A stretch of 64,000 bases of DNA from Brevundimonas pishanensis (GCF_022750635.1 NZ_JAJKBG010000004.1:248001-312000), one strand, 5' to 3'. Counted from the stretch's first letter, positions 19,230 to 28,443 are shown. Notes: generated by a model from the sequence alone, not told the origin. Numbers and translations: made by a program.

Positions 19230-20162
19230 ATGAAGCTGCTCGCAGGCAATTCGAACCGGACGTTGGCTCAAGCGATTGCCAACCACCTCGATGCTCCGCT
19301 TACTAAGGCGCAGGTAAAGCGCTTTGCGGATAACGAGGTCTTCGCCGTCATCGAAGAGAACGTCCGCGGTGAAGACGTCTTCATCATCCAGTCGACCAGC
19401 TTCCCAGCGAACGACAACCTGATGGAAATGCTGATCATGGTCGACGCCCTGCGTCGCGCATCGGCCCGCCGCGTTACCTGTGTCATGCCCTACTTCGGCT
19501 ACGCCCGTCAGGATCGCAAAACCGGCGGCCGCACTCCGATCTCCGCTAAGCTGGTGGCCAATATCATCGAGCGTTCGGGCGCAGACCGCGTTCTCACGAT
19601 GGACCTGCACGCCGGCCAGATCCAAGGCTTCTTCGACATTCCGACCGACAATCTGGTCGCCATGCCGGTACTGGCTCAGGACATCAAGGAAACCAAGCCG
19701 CGCGATTCGGTCATCATCGTTTCGCCGGACGTCGGCGGCGTGGTTCGCGCCCGCACCCTGGCCAAGCGTCTGGATTGCGACCTTGCCATCGTCGACAAGC
19801 GCCGTCCGGAACCGGGCAAATCCGAGGTGATGAACATCATCGGTGACGTCTCGGGCCGCAGCTGCATCCTGTTTGACGACATCGTCGATTCTGGCGGCAC
19901 CCTCGTAAACGCCGCCGAAGCCCTGATTGCTCAAGGCGCAACCGAGGTTTCGGCCTACATCAGCCACGGCGTCCTTTCGGGCCCTGCTGTCGAGCGCGTA
20001 ACCAACGGTCCGCTGAAGGAATTGGTCATCACCAACTCCATCGAACAGCCGGAAGCCGTTTTGTCGTGCAACAAGATTCGTAGTGTCAGCGTTGCCCCTC
20101 TGATCGGCGAAGCGATCCGCCGCATTGCCAACGAAGAATCCGTTTCAAAGCTCTTCGATTAA
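19230..20162 (+). CDS. prs: Ribose-phosphate pyrophosphokinase (PRPP synthase)
   Basis: Makes PRPP from ribose 5-phosphate and ATP for nucleotide, His, Trp and NAD synthesis. The class I family is clear at 310 residues: [19 protein letters not shown] at the start, the ATP/PRPP flexible-loop area [20 protein letters not shown] (about 90-109), the metal-binding [14 protein letters not shown] (about 127) and the PRPP loop [13 protein letters not shown] (about 213-225). A 5' region of about 200 bp is shared with divergent bamD. Confidence 0.97.
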   Translation: MKLLAGNSNRTLAQAIANHLDAPLTKAQVKRFADNEVFAVIEENVRGEDVFIIQSTSFPANDNLMEMLIMVDALRRASARRVTCVMPYFGYARQDRKTGGRTPISAKLVANIIERSGADRVLTMDLHAGQIQGFFDIPTDNLVAMPVLAQDIKETKPRDSVIIVSPDVGGVVRARTLAKRLDCDLAIVDKRRPEPGKSEVMNIIGDVSGRSCILFDDIVDSGGTLVNAAEALIAQGATEVSAYISHGVLSGPAVERVTNGPLKELVITNSIEQPEAVLSCNKIRSVSVAPLIGEAIRRIANEESVSKLFD

Positions 20163-20266
20163 GGTTCGGCTAACCATTTTCGCACCGTATTGGTCGGCCT
20201 TAATCCCCATTTAATGTCGCGTCTCCGGACGCGTCCTTATAAGCGAAGTACTAGGGAAGCCCGCTG

Positions 20267-21331
20267 ATGCCCGATTTCAAGCCGCGCCCGGCCCTTCTGC
20301 GTCAATGGACTGCAGGTCGTACCCTCACAGCCGCCGCTCTGGCCGCGGCCACCGTATTGGCCAGCTGTTCGACGCCTGCACCAGAGGCCCCGCCAGTCGA
20401 GCCGCCCGCAGCCCCGCCTCCCCCCATCGCCCTGAACCAGAGCGTCGCCGAGGCGGCATCGGTCTATGTGGCCTTTGTGCGCGACCTGAACACCATCAAG
20501 GCCGGTGGCTTCCAGAGTGCTGAAGAAATCCAGGCTGAAATCCGCAAGGGGGCAGCCTATGACGCGGCCCAGATGTCGCGCGGCATGATCGCCTACGGTG
20601 CCATCCTCGCGCTCCAGTCGCCTGAGTATGTCGCCGGCGTGCGCCAATACGGCTCGAATCCGGCCCAGCGTCAGGAGATGATCAGCCGAATCGTCGCCGA
20701 TCCCGCCTATGCCGCCACCCTGCCGGGTGCCGACGCCGCCGTAGGTCTGATGGTAACGACTCTGATTCGTGACATCGACGCCCTCACCTATATCGCCGAC
20801 GGCGTAGAGGCCGACGCCTACAAGATTCAGGAACGCAACGATCCGCGTCGTCGCTGGGCTACGCAGCACGTCGCCGACCGTACCACCCGTCTGGAAGGCG
20901 CAAAGAGCCTCTCCGTACCGCGTCTGCCGTCCGCTGAGGAAAGCGCACGCCTGTTCGCTGCCGCGCACAGCGGTAACGGTCTGGTCTCCGAACGCGCTCT
21001 GCGCGGTGCGCCTTACACGCCCGCCGTTGTGAACTCGCTGGCGATTGCCGCACTCGCCGCTCTCGGCGCTGCGGGCGACGAAGCCAAAGCCAACACCGAC
21101 GCACTGACGGTAGAATCGAACAACGAGTTCTGCCTCAGCATGTCTAAGCTGATGCTCTATCAGTGTCTGGCTGCCTCGCGTCCGAACTATGAAGACATCT
21201 TCTGCACCGGTCGTCACATCGTCCGCGATCTGGCCCAGTGCACTTCGCAATATGCAGGCCCCCGACCAACGTCGGTGCCGACCATAAGTGTGGTTCAGCC
21301 CGCAGATTCTCAGTCACAACCTACCGGCTAA
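20267..21331 (+). CDS. Uncharacterised secreted lipoprotein
   Basis: I do not recognise this family. The 354-residue product has a signal peptide with a probable lipobox (TVLASC, Cys near residue 34). A Pro/Ala-rich linker follows (APEAPPVEPPAAPPPP, about 38-57), then a mainly alpha-helical domain. Four further cysteines lie near the C-terminus (EFCLSMSKLMLYQCL, FCTGRH, LAQCTSQ), which could form two disulfides in the periplasm. It lies 104 bp downstream of prs on the same strand. Attachment to the inner or outer membrane cannot be decided with certainty, and no function is suggested by the neighbours. Confidence 0.78.
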   Translation: MPDFKPRPALLRQWTAGRTLTAAALAAATVLASCSTPAPEAPPVEPPAAPPPPIALNQSVAEAASVYVAFVRDLNTIKAGGFQSAEEIQAEIRKGAAYDAAQMSRGMIAYGAILALQSPEYVAGVRQYGSNPAQRQEMISRIVADPAYAATLPGADAAVGLMVTTLIRDIDALTYIADGVEADAYKIQERNDPRRRWATQHVADRTTRLEGAKSLSVPRLPSAEESARLFAAAHSGNGLVSERALRGAPYTPAVVNSLAIAALAALGAAGDEAKANTDALTVESNNEFCLSMSKLMLYQCLAASRPNYEDIFCTGRHIVRDLAQCTSQYAGPRPTSVPTISVVQPADSQSQPTG

Positions 21332-21482
21332 ACTGAGATTCTACGGGCAATTTGGGCGGGGACGGTTGCGTCCCCCCCTTGTTCCGTGTAATGGACCGCC
21401 CTCTTGAATTCGATGGGTTCATGACCCCGCCGCGCGGGCTAAGGTTCAGCGCAGGCGTTTACTTGTATTGAAGGCGAGCCCT

Positions 21483-22094
21483 ATGGCCGAGATCATTCTG
21501 AACGTTGACGTCCGTGAAGGCGTTGGCACCGGTAACGCCCGCGCTGTTCGTCGCGCTGGTGCTGTCCCGGGCATCCTGTACGGTGGCGACAAGGCCCCGG
21601 TTGCTATTTCGGTGAGCGAGCGCGAGTTCCGCAAGTCGCTGTACACCGGCAAGCTGCTGGGTCACTTGGTCACCCTGAAGTACGGTGAAGAGACCCAGCC
21701 GGTCATCGCCAAGAACGTCGACTTCGATCCGGTTTCGGATCGTCCGATGCACTTCGACCTGATGCGCGTTGACGCATCGGCTCCGATCAAGATTTCGCTG
21801 CCGGTCCAGTTCATCAACGGCGACGAAGCTCCGTTCGTCCGTCAGGGCGGCACCATGGAAGTCGTTCGTCACGAAGTTGAAGTTCTGATCCGCGCTGACG
21901 AAATGCCGGAATCGTTCATCGTTGACCTGGCCAAGGTCGAGAACGACACCAACATCCGTTTCTCGGACATCACCAACCTGCCGGCCGGCACCACCCCGAC
22001 CATCACGGACCGCGACTTCATGATCGCGACCGTCAAGTCGCCGGGCGGCCCGAAGGCTGAAGAAGAAGCTTCGGAAGAAGCAACCGAAGCTTAA
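21483..22094 (+). CDS. rplY: 50S ribosomal protein L25/general stress protein Ctc
   Basis: Binds 5S rRNA. Residues 1-95 are the L25 domain (LNVDVREGVGTGNARAVRRAG, PGILYGG, YTGKLLGHLVTLKYG). Residues 96 to about 185 are the TL5/Ctc C-terminal beta domain (LPVQFINGDEAPFVRQGG, ITNLPAGTTPTITDRDF). A short Glu-rich tail ends the protein. At 203 residues it is the long CTC form. I start at ATG 21483 with AAGG upstream; an in-frame TTG at 21468 would add five residues not seen in the family. It precedes pth, a very common pairing. Confidence 0.96.
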   Translation: MAEIILNVDVREGVGTGNARAVRRAGAVPGILYGGDKAPVAISVSEREFRKSLYTGKLLGHLVTLKYGEETQPVIAKNVDFDPVSDRPMHFDLMRVDASAPIKISLPVQFINGDEAPFVRQGGTMEVVRHEVEVLIRADEMPESFIVDLAKVENDTNIRFSDITNLPAGTTPTITDRDFMIATVKSPGGPKAEEEASEEATEA

Positions 22095-22118
22095 TCCGCT
22101 TCGACTTCTAAAGATCAA

Positions 22119-22152
22119 AGCCCCGCAGTGGAAACGCTGCGGGGCTTTTCTT
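22119..22152 (+). terminator. Rho-independent terminator after rplY
   Basis: A 10-bp stem AGCCCCGCAG/CTGCGGGGCT (22119-22128 with 22137-22146) is followed by TTTCTTTG. It stands between rplY and pth, so pth is probably expressed by readthrough or from its own weak promoter. Confidence 0.88.
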
Positions 22153-22181
22153 TGCCCCGTCTCCAAGGCTAGAGAAGCCCC

Positions 22182-22787
22182 ATGATTATCATCGCAGGTC
22201 TGGGTAACCCCGGCGCAAAGTACGAAAAGAACCGCCACAACATCGGCTTCATGGCCGCTGACGAGATCGCACGCCGTTGGCGCTTTGGCCCCGAGAAGGC
22301 CAAGTTCCAGTCCAAGATTCAGGATGGCGAGATCGAGGGCGAGAAGATCCTGCTGATGAAACCGCAGACCTATATGAACGAGAGCGGCCGCGCCATTGGC
22401 GAGGCTGCGCGATTCTACAAGGTTCCAGTCGACAAGATCATCGTCTTCCACGACGAAATCGATCTGGCCCCCGGTCGCTTCCGCATGAAAAAGGGCGGCG
22501 GCGCAGCGGGTCAGAACGGTATCCGCTCGGCCATCTCGCACCTCGGCGCCGACTTCCGCCGGGCCCGCATGGGGGTAGGCCACCCCGGCGATCCGAAGCT
22601 GGTGCACACCCATGTGCTGGGAGACTTTGCCAAGGCCGACCAGCCGTGGCTGGACGCCATGCTGCAAGCCTGTGCCGATGCCCTGCCCTTCGCCATCAAT
22701 GGCGACGACGAACGCTATCAGGGCGAAGTGATGCGCCTCGCCCCCGCGCCCAAGTTCAGCCCGCGCCAAGCGGCGAACGGCGGCTAA
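22182..22787 (+). CDS. pth: Peptidyl-tRNA hydrolase
   Basis: Releases tRNA from dropped-off peptidyl-tRNA. The catalytic and binding residues of the Pth family are present: Asn10 in GLGNPGAKYEKNRHNIGF with the catalytic His near residue 20, YMNESG (about 65-70), and the Asp of VFHDEIDL (about 93). GGGAAGQNGIRSA and GVGHPGDPKLVHTHVLGDF complete the fold. Its 201 residues are typical. It ends 3 bp before the stop of the convergent DUF4139 gene. Confidence 0.97.
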   Translation: MIIIAGLGNPGAKYEKNRHNIGFMAADEIARRWRFGPEKAKFQSKIQDGEIEGEKILLMKPQTYMNESGRAIGEAARFYKVPVDKIIVFHDEIDLAPGRFRMKKGGGAAGQNGIRSAISHLGADFRRARMGVGHPGDPKLVHTHVLGDFAKADQPWLDAMLQACADALPFAINGDDERYQGEVMRLAPAPKFSPRQAANGG

Positions 22788-22790
22788 GGC

Positions 22791-24449
22791 CTACTCCGGG
22801 TCGTCGTAGGACCAGCGGACGTCAAACGTCCGCGTCTGCCCTGCCGCCAACCGCGTGCGCCAGACCCGTTGTCCGGTGTCTGCATCGATGTGGCTCCGCA
22901 GGCCCTCGTGCTCGATCCGGAAGCCTCGTGCGTTAGAACGCCAATCCAGTGGCATCTCCACCGCGACCGCCCGATCGGAACTATTATTCAATGTGAGCCG
23001 ATAGCTGTCGACCTGACGACGACTGGTGCCAAAACCTGTGTGTTCACTCCCGGTTTCCAACACCTTGCTGGTGACTAAGGCGTTGGGCTGAAAGTCCAAC
23101 CTGAGCGATAACCCCACAGCAGTGTCCGAGATTTTATCCCGCCCCGCATAGGCGGTCTGAAGGTCAGCGGTGGAGATATAGAAGGCCACGCTGCCCTCCG
23201 GCACGGGAAGCCCCAAGCCGGACGCTTCGTCGTTCTTGGCCCGCAACTCAACCGTCAGAGGCCTTGGCGGGGCCGCCTCATCGTCGGGCAGGATTGAAGC
23301 CACCAGCACGCGCTCTACGGCGATATTGTCCTGTGCAAGGAACAGCACCTGCTTCGTCTGCCGCGCAGCCACAGTGGTAAGGTGTGGCAGGACATAGGCC
23401 TTATAATCCCCCAGATCCTCCTGCTTGGCCTTCACGCGGTTACCCGTCACTACAATCTCCTCGGCCATCGCTCGCATCATCGCAGGAGCGGGCGTAGGCG
23501 GTGGTGGCGGCAGTGGCGGGCCTTCATATTCGGCGCGGTACTCAGCATACTCCCACCCCTCATGCGACCTCTGCTGGGGCCAGCACGTGGTGTTGGCATA
23601 GCGCGTCCGTAACTGGATAGGCCGCGTGTCGGCATCACGGGCCAGATCACCTGCCACCACAACCACAGGCGCATCGGCAAAGCTGGTGCCGCCGAAATTG
23701 GCCAGCGTGATCCAACCTTCCAGATTGATCGTGCTTTCGTCCGGCGACACCCGCGCCACATAGTCCGCAGACCACTGAAGACCCGTCGCCAGATAGGCCA
23801 ACGTGATCTCGTAGCGACCTGCCTGCTCCGCCCGCGTCTTGATCGACAGCGTCGGCGTCGCGCCCAGCCCCTCGGGCACACTCTCAAACACCAGTCGCTC
23901 GGTCAGACCCGAACAATCCAGCGCCTCGAACCGACCGTCGATTTCAACCACGGCACCATTGGTGCCCGCACGCAGTACGCCCGACTGTTCAACCACCTCG
24001 CCGCTGGAGGCGTTGGCCCGAACAACCGTCACCGTCTCGCCAATCGCCCGCTCCAGCACATTTGCTGGCGAGATCAGGTCATAGTCGGCATTCTGCTCCA
24101 GCAGTTCGGCAGGCAGCCCCTCAACCGTCGCGCTATGTGGCACAATCCCCGTCGCCAATCCCTTGAAGCGAATAACGCCATCGCCCGCCGGAACGTCGAC
24201 CACCCGCTTCTCGACGATCAGCGCCAGACCTTCCTGATCCAGCCGTGACCAGCTTTGGCGTGAGCGACGAAGCAGTTCGTTCGTATCGACGGGCGTGTCG
24301 CGGTACACCACGACAGAAACGCTCTCGGGCTTCTCGGACACAGCCTCGGCGCGTGGCACCGACACCTCTTGCGCGACTGCAGGCAGGGTCGCCCCCATTA
24401 GAGGCCCCCACGCGACCGCGCACGCCAATACGGCGCACAACGGGCGCAT
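22791..24449 (-). CDS. Secreted DUF4139 domain protein with Pro-rich hinge and TonB-box-like motif
   Basis: A 552-residue exported protein. A cleavable signal peptide (ATLPAVAQE, cut near residue 27) is followed by an N-terminal beta domain and the DUF4139 domain (TLAYLATGLQWSADYVARVS, LEGWITLANFGGTSF, about residues 215-260). Between its halves lies a Pro-rich stretch (PPLPPPPPTPAPAMM, about 308-322) and then AEEIVVTGNRVKAKQEDLGD (about 327-346), which looks like the TonB-box/plug start of TonB-dependent receptors. The C-terminal beta domain ends VDSYRLTLNNSSDRAV and FDVRWSYDDPE. It is the second gene of a tandem pair, beginning 1 bp after the stop of a paralogue. The function of DUF4139 proteins is unknown; a cell-envelope role is inferred from export. 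Confidence 0.85.
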   Translation of the reverse strand: MRPLCAVLACAVAWGPLMGATLPAVAQEVSVPRAEAVSEKPESVSVVVYRDTPVDTNELLRRSRQSWSRLDQEGLALIVEKRVVDVPAGDGVIRFKGLATGIVPHSATVEGLPAELLEQNADYDLISPANVLERAIGETVTVVRANASSGEVVEQSGVLRAGTNGAVVEIDGRFEALDCSGLTERLVFESVPEGLGATPTLSIKTRAEQAGRYEITLAYLATGLQWSADYVARVSPDESTINLEGWITLANFGGTSFADAPVVVVAGDLARDADTRPIQLRTRYANTTCWPQQRSHEGWEYAEYRAEYEGPPLPPPPPTPAPAMMRAMAEEIVVTGNRVKAKQEDLGDYKAYVLPHLTTVAARQTKQVLFLAQDNIAVERVLVASILPDDEAAPPRPLTVELRAKNDEASGLGLPVPEGSVAFYISTADLQTAYAGRDKISDTAVGLSLRLDFQPNALVTSKVLETGSEHTGFGTSRRQVDSYRLTLNNSSDRAVAVEMPLDWRSNARGFRIEHEGLRSHIDADTGQRVWRTRLAAGQTRTFDVRWSYDDPE

Positions 24450-24450
24450 A

Positions 24451-25845
24451 TCAGCCGCCCGTCGTGATGGTGGCCGTCAGGACCGTCTCGCCATTGGCCG
24501 GAACAGGCACCTTCCACACAGCGGTGTAGGCATCGGCCAGATCGCCTTCGATGCTCTGGGCTGTCAGTTCGGTATCGCGGCCATAGGTGCGCTGGCGTAC
24601 CTCTACGGTCTTGGCTTCTCCCGTCGCGTTACGAACGCGATATTCCATGACGAATCGCGTGCGGCCGCGGTCCGTGCGGCGGGTCGAGACCTTCTCGGAC
24701 GACACCAGACGCGGCTGTACCGTCACATCGAATGCCTTGCCCGTCGAGATCACCAGATCGGAGCCCGCTGGCGAGTGGCTGATCTGATCCTCGCCGATAA
24801 AGCGCGGCTCGCCGTTTTCGCCGCGCAGATAGACGCGCATCACCCCTGCGGGCAGCGCTGGCTCGCTGCGGAAGACGATGCCCACATCTGCGGCCTGCGC
24901 CTGTTCAAAGGTGCCAAAGCCGCCCATCTGGAAGACATAGCGCTTGGTCGCGGGAACATTGCTGACGTCCAGCAAGCCGACCTGCTTGGTCTGGTTGTTG
25001 GCGACCGTCACGCGCTCCGGCAACAGATAGACGTGCGCGTCGCCTGCCTCGGCGTTCGATCCGGTGTTGAGGCCATTGCCGCGCCCGCCGCCACGATAGC
25101 TATTGCCGCCGCTGACGTTAACTTGCCCCGCGACAACACGCGTGACAGCGTTGCTGAACGTCGAGCCGGAACTGTTGGTGAGCGTGACCCATCCGTTGAG
25201 GTCCAGCTTGCCCGCCTTTTCGTCAAAGCGCGCGACATAGTCGGCCTTCCACTGAAGCCCGCTGGTCAGATAGTTCAGGGTCACATCACGACGCGGCGTC
25301 CCCGTCGCATCCAGCGTGACACTCAGCGTAGGGCGGGGACGAAGGTTGGGCGGCACACCGTCAAACACGACACGCGTCGGCGCGCCATCGTCCCGCAGTA
25401 CCTCGATGCGGTTGCCGATCTGGAGCACTACACCTTCGTTGGCCGACAATACCCGCGCCTGTTCGCGCGACTGGGCCCCATTGCCCGGATTGGTGCGGAT
25501 GACCTCGATCTGCTGGCCAACGGCCCCTTCCATCAGCTTGCGCGGGGTCAGCAGGTCGTAATCGAAGTTTTGCTCGACGATCGACAGCCCCTGCCCCGAC
25601 AGCGTCACGGTCTCAGGCCGGATCGAAGCCGACACGCCCGGAAACTCCTGACGGACACGGCCCGAGGCGATGTTCAGGCTTCGCACATCCTCAACCAGCG
25701 CGATGTCGTTGTTATAGACCGTCAGTGCCAGACGGTCCGGCCCGCCCGCTCCTGTCTCGACCTGCTGAGCCATCGCCGAACCGGCGACAGCAGCGCAAAG
25801 GGCGGTGGTCGCCAGCAAACCCATAGATGCAGACAATCGGCGCAT
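24451..25845 (-). CDS. Secreted DUF4139 domain protein, upstream paralogue
   Basis: A 464-residue exported protein, with signal peptide LCAAVAGSAMAQQ cut near residue 26. The same architecture as the downstream gene is recognisable: VYNNDIALVEDVRSL, DYDLLTPRKLMEGAVGQ, TLNYLTSGLQWKADYVARFD and LNGWVTLTNSSGSTFSN. In place of the Pro-rich hinge it has a Gly/Asn-rich loop (SGGNSYRGGGRGNGLNTG). The C-terminus (TAVWKVPVPANGETVL) resembles the usual end of the family. The ATG has GGAG 8 nt upstream. It is divergent from the copper-type module, with less than 110 bp between starts. Biochemical role unknown. Confidence 0.86.
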   Translation of the reverse strand: MRRLSASMGLLATTALCAAVAGSAMAQQVETGAGGPDRLALTVYNNDIALVEDVRSLNIASGRVRQEFPGVSASIRPETVTLSGQGLSIVEQNFDYDLLTPRKLMEGAVGQQIEVIRTNPGNGAQSREQARVLSANEGVVLQIGNRIEVLRDDGAPTRVVFDGVPPNLRPRPTLSVTLDATGTPRRDVTLNYLTSGLQWKADYVARFDEKAGKLDLNGWVTLTNSSGSTFSNAVTRVVAGQVNVSGGNSYRGGGRGNGLNTGSNAEAGDAHVYLLPERVTVANNQTKQVGLLDVSNVPATKRYVFQMGGFGTFEQAQAADVGIVFRSEPALPAGVMRVYLRGENGEPRFIGEDQISHSPAGSDLVISTGKAFDVTVQPRLVSSEKVSTRRTDRGRTRFVMEYRVRNATGEAKTVEVRQRTYGRDTELTAQSIEGDLADAYTAVWKVPVPANGETVLTATITTGG

Positions 25846-25912
25846 AAGGGAAACTCCGTTGTGTTCCCAAGAACGCTGTCACACCCGACACACCCTGTCG
25901 AGATGCGGCTGA

Positions 25913-26341
25913 TTGCACTGTTCCCTAAAGGGGCCTGACGCCGTAGTAAGCCGTGTGAACTCATGTAAAGCGGACAACTGGTCGATACATCGCTCGCTGG
26001 CCTTTTTGGCGGCGGTGTTCGCCATCGTGCTGGGTTCACTCATGCCCTATGCCGCCATGGCGGCGGTCCAGCCGGGGCAATCGATCATCATCTGCTCCAG
26101 CGAGGGGCTACAGACGATCCGCGTCGGGGAGACCGACGCCCCGCCGCACAAGGCTCTAGGAGCCAAATGCGCGGCCTGTATCCTCCCGCTGGTTGCGTCG
26201 CTGCCGATGCCCCCGGCTCCGGTACCTGCCCTTGCGATCAAGCTGGCGACAACGGACGCCTACGCGCCACTACGCGCATCGCCTCCGCCGCCCTCGCGTG
26301 CACCGCCGCGCCCGCACTCGACGGCCCCGCCGCTCGCCTGA
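25913..26341 (+). CDS. DUF2946-like small membrane-associated protein
   Basis: An up to 142-residue protein with one N-terminal hydrophobic segment (SLAFLAAVFAIVLGSLMP). It then has the cysteine pattern of DUF2946 proteins: IIICSSEGLQTIRV, then AKCAACILPL, and a Pro-rich, probably disordered tail. DUF2946 genes often sit beside copper or TonB genes. Here the next genes encode a PepSY membrane protein and a PCu(A)C copper chaperone, so a role in copper handling is inferred. The start is uncertain: TTG at 25913 follows directly on a stop codon and a GTG at 25955 is an alternative; neither has a good ribosome-binding site. Confidence 0.65.
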   Translation: MHCSLKGPDAVVSRVNSCKADNWSIHRSLAFLAAVFAIVLGSLMPYAAMAAVQPGQSIIICSSEGLQTIRVGETDAPPHKALGAKCAACILPLVASLPMPPAPVPALAIKLATTDAYAPLRASPPPPSRAPPRPHSTAPPLA

Positions 26342-26398
26342 AATCCCGTTCCGTGGCGCTGAACCGCGCCTGAGCCCGAGATTTCAGGAAGCTTTTCC

Positions 26399-27769
26399 AT
26401 GTCTTCAAAATACCCAACGCAGGCCGCCCCTGTCCTGAACAGTTCTTATCGCACTGTGTGGCGATGGCATTTCTATGCCGGTGTGATCGTCATGCCGTTT
26501 CTAATGCTGCTGTCGCTGACCGGTGGCATCTATCTGTTCAAAGACGAGATAGAGCGGTTGGCCCATCGCCAGATGCTGCCTGTAGCCATCAGCGCGCCAC
26601 AGGCTACACCCGACGACTGGGTTGTCACCGCACAAACGGCTGCGGGTGGGAAGGCGGCCCGTGTGAACCTACCGGCTTCCGATAGCGAGGCTGTCCAGAT
26701 CGGCGTGGAACGCCCTGACGGCAGTCGGTTGCGCGCCTTCGTTAATCCCTACACCGCCGACCTTACCGGCATTAGCCCCGACGAAGGCCCGACCGAACTC
26801 GTCAGGGATCTTCATTCCCTCAGCGTGTTCGGCGGGTCGTTGGGCAAGGCCCTCAACATTGTCGTCGAGATTGTCGCAGGTTGGGCAATCATCCTTTGCG
26901 CCACAGGAATATATCTGTGGTGGCCGCGCAAACGTCGCGGAGCTGTCTTGCTAACGCGCGAATCCGATGTCCGCCGCCGCCCCTTCTGGCGGGACCTGCA
27001 CGCACTCACAGGCTTCTATACCGCAGGCATTATCGCCTTTCTGGCCGTGACGGGCATGCCGTGGTCTGCGGTGTGGGGCGACCAGTTCATGGGCGTTATG
27101 CGCACGACCGCATTGGGCCGCCCGCCCGCGCCTGCCGAGGCCACACCGTGGACGCAAAACGCGCCCCATCATGGCTCCGCTCCCCTCGGCTGGACGATGG
27201 AAGGTACCGGACTTGCAAGAGATGCATCCAGCGTGGGTGCGCCATCGCTCAAGCACGTTATCGAAAGCATCGATGCGCAAAAGATGGCCCGCCCGCTGGT
27301 CATCTCCATCCCTCGCGACCTCAGCCACACATGGACCGTCTCAACCCAGCCCCAACGGGTCGAGGACACCCGCATCCTCTATGTCGAGCCCTCCACCGGG
27401 GCCGTGAAAGCCGACGTGCGCTATGCCGACTTCGGCCCCATGGCCAAGGGTATGGAATGGGGCATCATGGTCCACCAAGGCATGCAGTATGGCTGGATCA
27501 ACCGCATCGTTATGCTGGCCGGTTGTGTTGGCATCTGGCTCCTGTGCATCAGCGGCGCTGTCATGTGGTGGAAACGCAGGCCGCCGCGCCTCTCGCCCTT
27601 GCGCAGCGGTGCCCCGCCGTCCCTGCCCGACGCCCGTTACCGCGGCGTTCTGGCTATCGTCACTCCTCTAGCAATCCTCTATCCTCTGACCGGCGCGAGC
27701 CTGCTGGTCGCCCTGTTGGCCGACGCATTCCTGTCCGGACGCCTCGGTCGCAACCGTCCCGTTAAGTAA
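26399..27769 (+). CDS. PepSY-associated transmembrane protein
   Basis: A 456-residue inner-membrane protein. Helix 1 is at about 20-45 (RWHFYAGVIVMPFLMLLSLTGGIYLFKDE). A periplasmic PepSY-like domain follows (WVVTAQTAAGGKAARVNLP), then helices near 155-175 (IVVEIVAGWAIILCATGIYLWW), near 205-220 and two near the C-terminus. The motif RDLHALTGFYTAG and the terminal WLLCISGAVMWWKRRP are typical of the PepSY_TM family, some members of which are linked to iron-siderophore or copper reduction. It sits between DUF2946 and the PCu(A)C gene, 57 and 22 bp apart, and is probably one transcript with them. Exact role unknown. Confidence 0.88.
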   Translation: MSSKYPTQAAPVLNSSYRTVWRWHFYAGVIVMPFLMLLSLTGGIYLFKDEIERLAHRQMLPVAISAPQATPDDWVVTAQTAAGGKAARVNLPASDSEAVQIGVERPDGSRLRAFVNPYTADLTGISPDEGPTELVRDLHSLSVFGGSLGKALNIVVEIVAGWAIILCATGIYLWWPRKRRGAVLLTRESDVRRRPFWRDLHALTGFYTAGIIAFLAVTGMPWSAVWGDQFMGVMRTTALGRPPAPAEATPWTQNAPHHGSAPLGWTMEGTGLARDASSVGAPSLKHVIESIDAQKMARPLVISIPRDLSHTWTVSTQPQRVEDTRILYVEPSTGAVKADVRYADFGPMAKGMEWGIMVHQGMQYGWINRIVMLAGCVGIWLLCISGAVMWWKRRPPRLSPLRSGAPPSLPDARYRGVLAIVTPLAILYPLTGASLLVALLADAFLSGRLGRNRPVK

Positions 27770-27791
27770 GCCCCCCGAAGGACCAAGTTCC

Positions 27792-28328
27792 ATGAAGTTC
27801 AAACTCGTTCTCGCAACTGCCGCTGCCCTGACGATGGCGGCCTGTGGCCAGCAAAATGAAGCAGCTCCGACCGAAGTGCCCGCCACCCCGGCTGCTCCGG
27901 CCGCCCCCATGGCGGTCGAAGCACCGACGACGCCCACCGCCGTAGAGGGCACGATCACCATCGAGGACGCTTGGTGCCGTCCGACGCCGAACGGAGCCAA
28001 GGCGGGCGGTTGCTACGTCATCCTGACCTCCAGCGTCGATGACACCCTGACGGGCGTCGCGACCGCTCAGGCCGACATGGCGCAAGTCCACGAAATGAAG
28101 ATGGAAGGCGGCGTCATGAAGATGGCCCACCTCGCCAAGGGCTTGGCCATGCCCAAAGGCCAACGCACCGAGCTTAAGCCTCACGGCAACCACATCATGT
28201 TGATGGGCCTGAAAGCGCCGCTGGTGGCGGGTCAGACAGTTAAGATCGACCTGACCTTCGCCAATGCAGGCACCAAGTCCGTCGATTTTGCCATCCGGAC
28301 CCCGCCGGTTGTCGGCGGCGAGGAATAA
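27792..28328 (+). CDS. PCu(A)C-type periplasmic copper chaperone lipoprotein
   Basis: A 178-residue lipoprotein with lipobox LTMAAC (Cys near residue 19) and an Ala/Pro/Thr-rich linker (about 25-55). It has a PCu(A)C cupredoxin-like domain. The copper(I) site is visible as VHEMKMEGGVMKM (His near 102, Met ligands) and PHGNHIMLMGLK (His and Met near 136-141), the family H-M...H-x-M arrangement. Characterised relatives deliver Cu(I) to cytochrome oxidase or scavenge copper in the periplasm. It is the last gene of the DUF2946/PepSY set and is followed by a terminator. Confidence 0.9.
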   Translation: MKFKLVLATAAALTMAACGQQNEAAPTEVPATPAAPAAPMAVEAPTTPTAVEGTITIEDAWCRPTPNGAKAGGCYVILTSSVDDTLTGVATAQADMAQVHEMKMEGGVMKMAHLAKGLAMPKGQRTELKPHGNHIMLMGLKAPLVAGQTVKIDLTFANAGTKSVDFAIRTPPVVGGEE

Positions 28329-28334
28329 TCCTTT

Positions 28335-28363
28335 AAAGGGCGGTCGAAAGGCCGCCCTTTTCC
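28335..28363 (+). terminator. Rho-independent terminator after the copper chaperone gene
   Basis: A 10-bp stem AAAGGGCGGT/GCCGCCCTTT with one G-T pair (28335-28344 with 28351-28360) runs into TTTT. Confidence 0.87.
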
Positions 28364-28443
28364 GCATATAGAGGCCCCAACATATCGCGCGGACTGACAA
28401 ATCGGCTTGGAACGGCTAAAGGCACGCGCTCACGAGGAATACC

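Noticed and set aside
24295..25938. 547-codon plus-strand open frame opposite the DUF4139 gene
   Set aside because: Antisense shadow; the minus-strand product has a signal peptide and family motifs.
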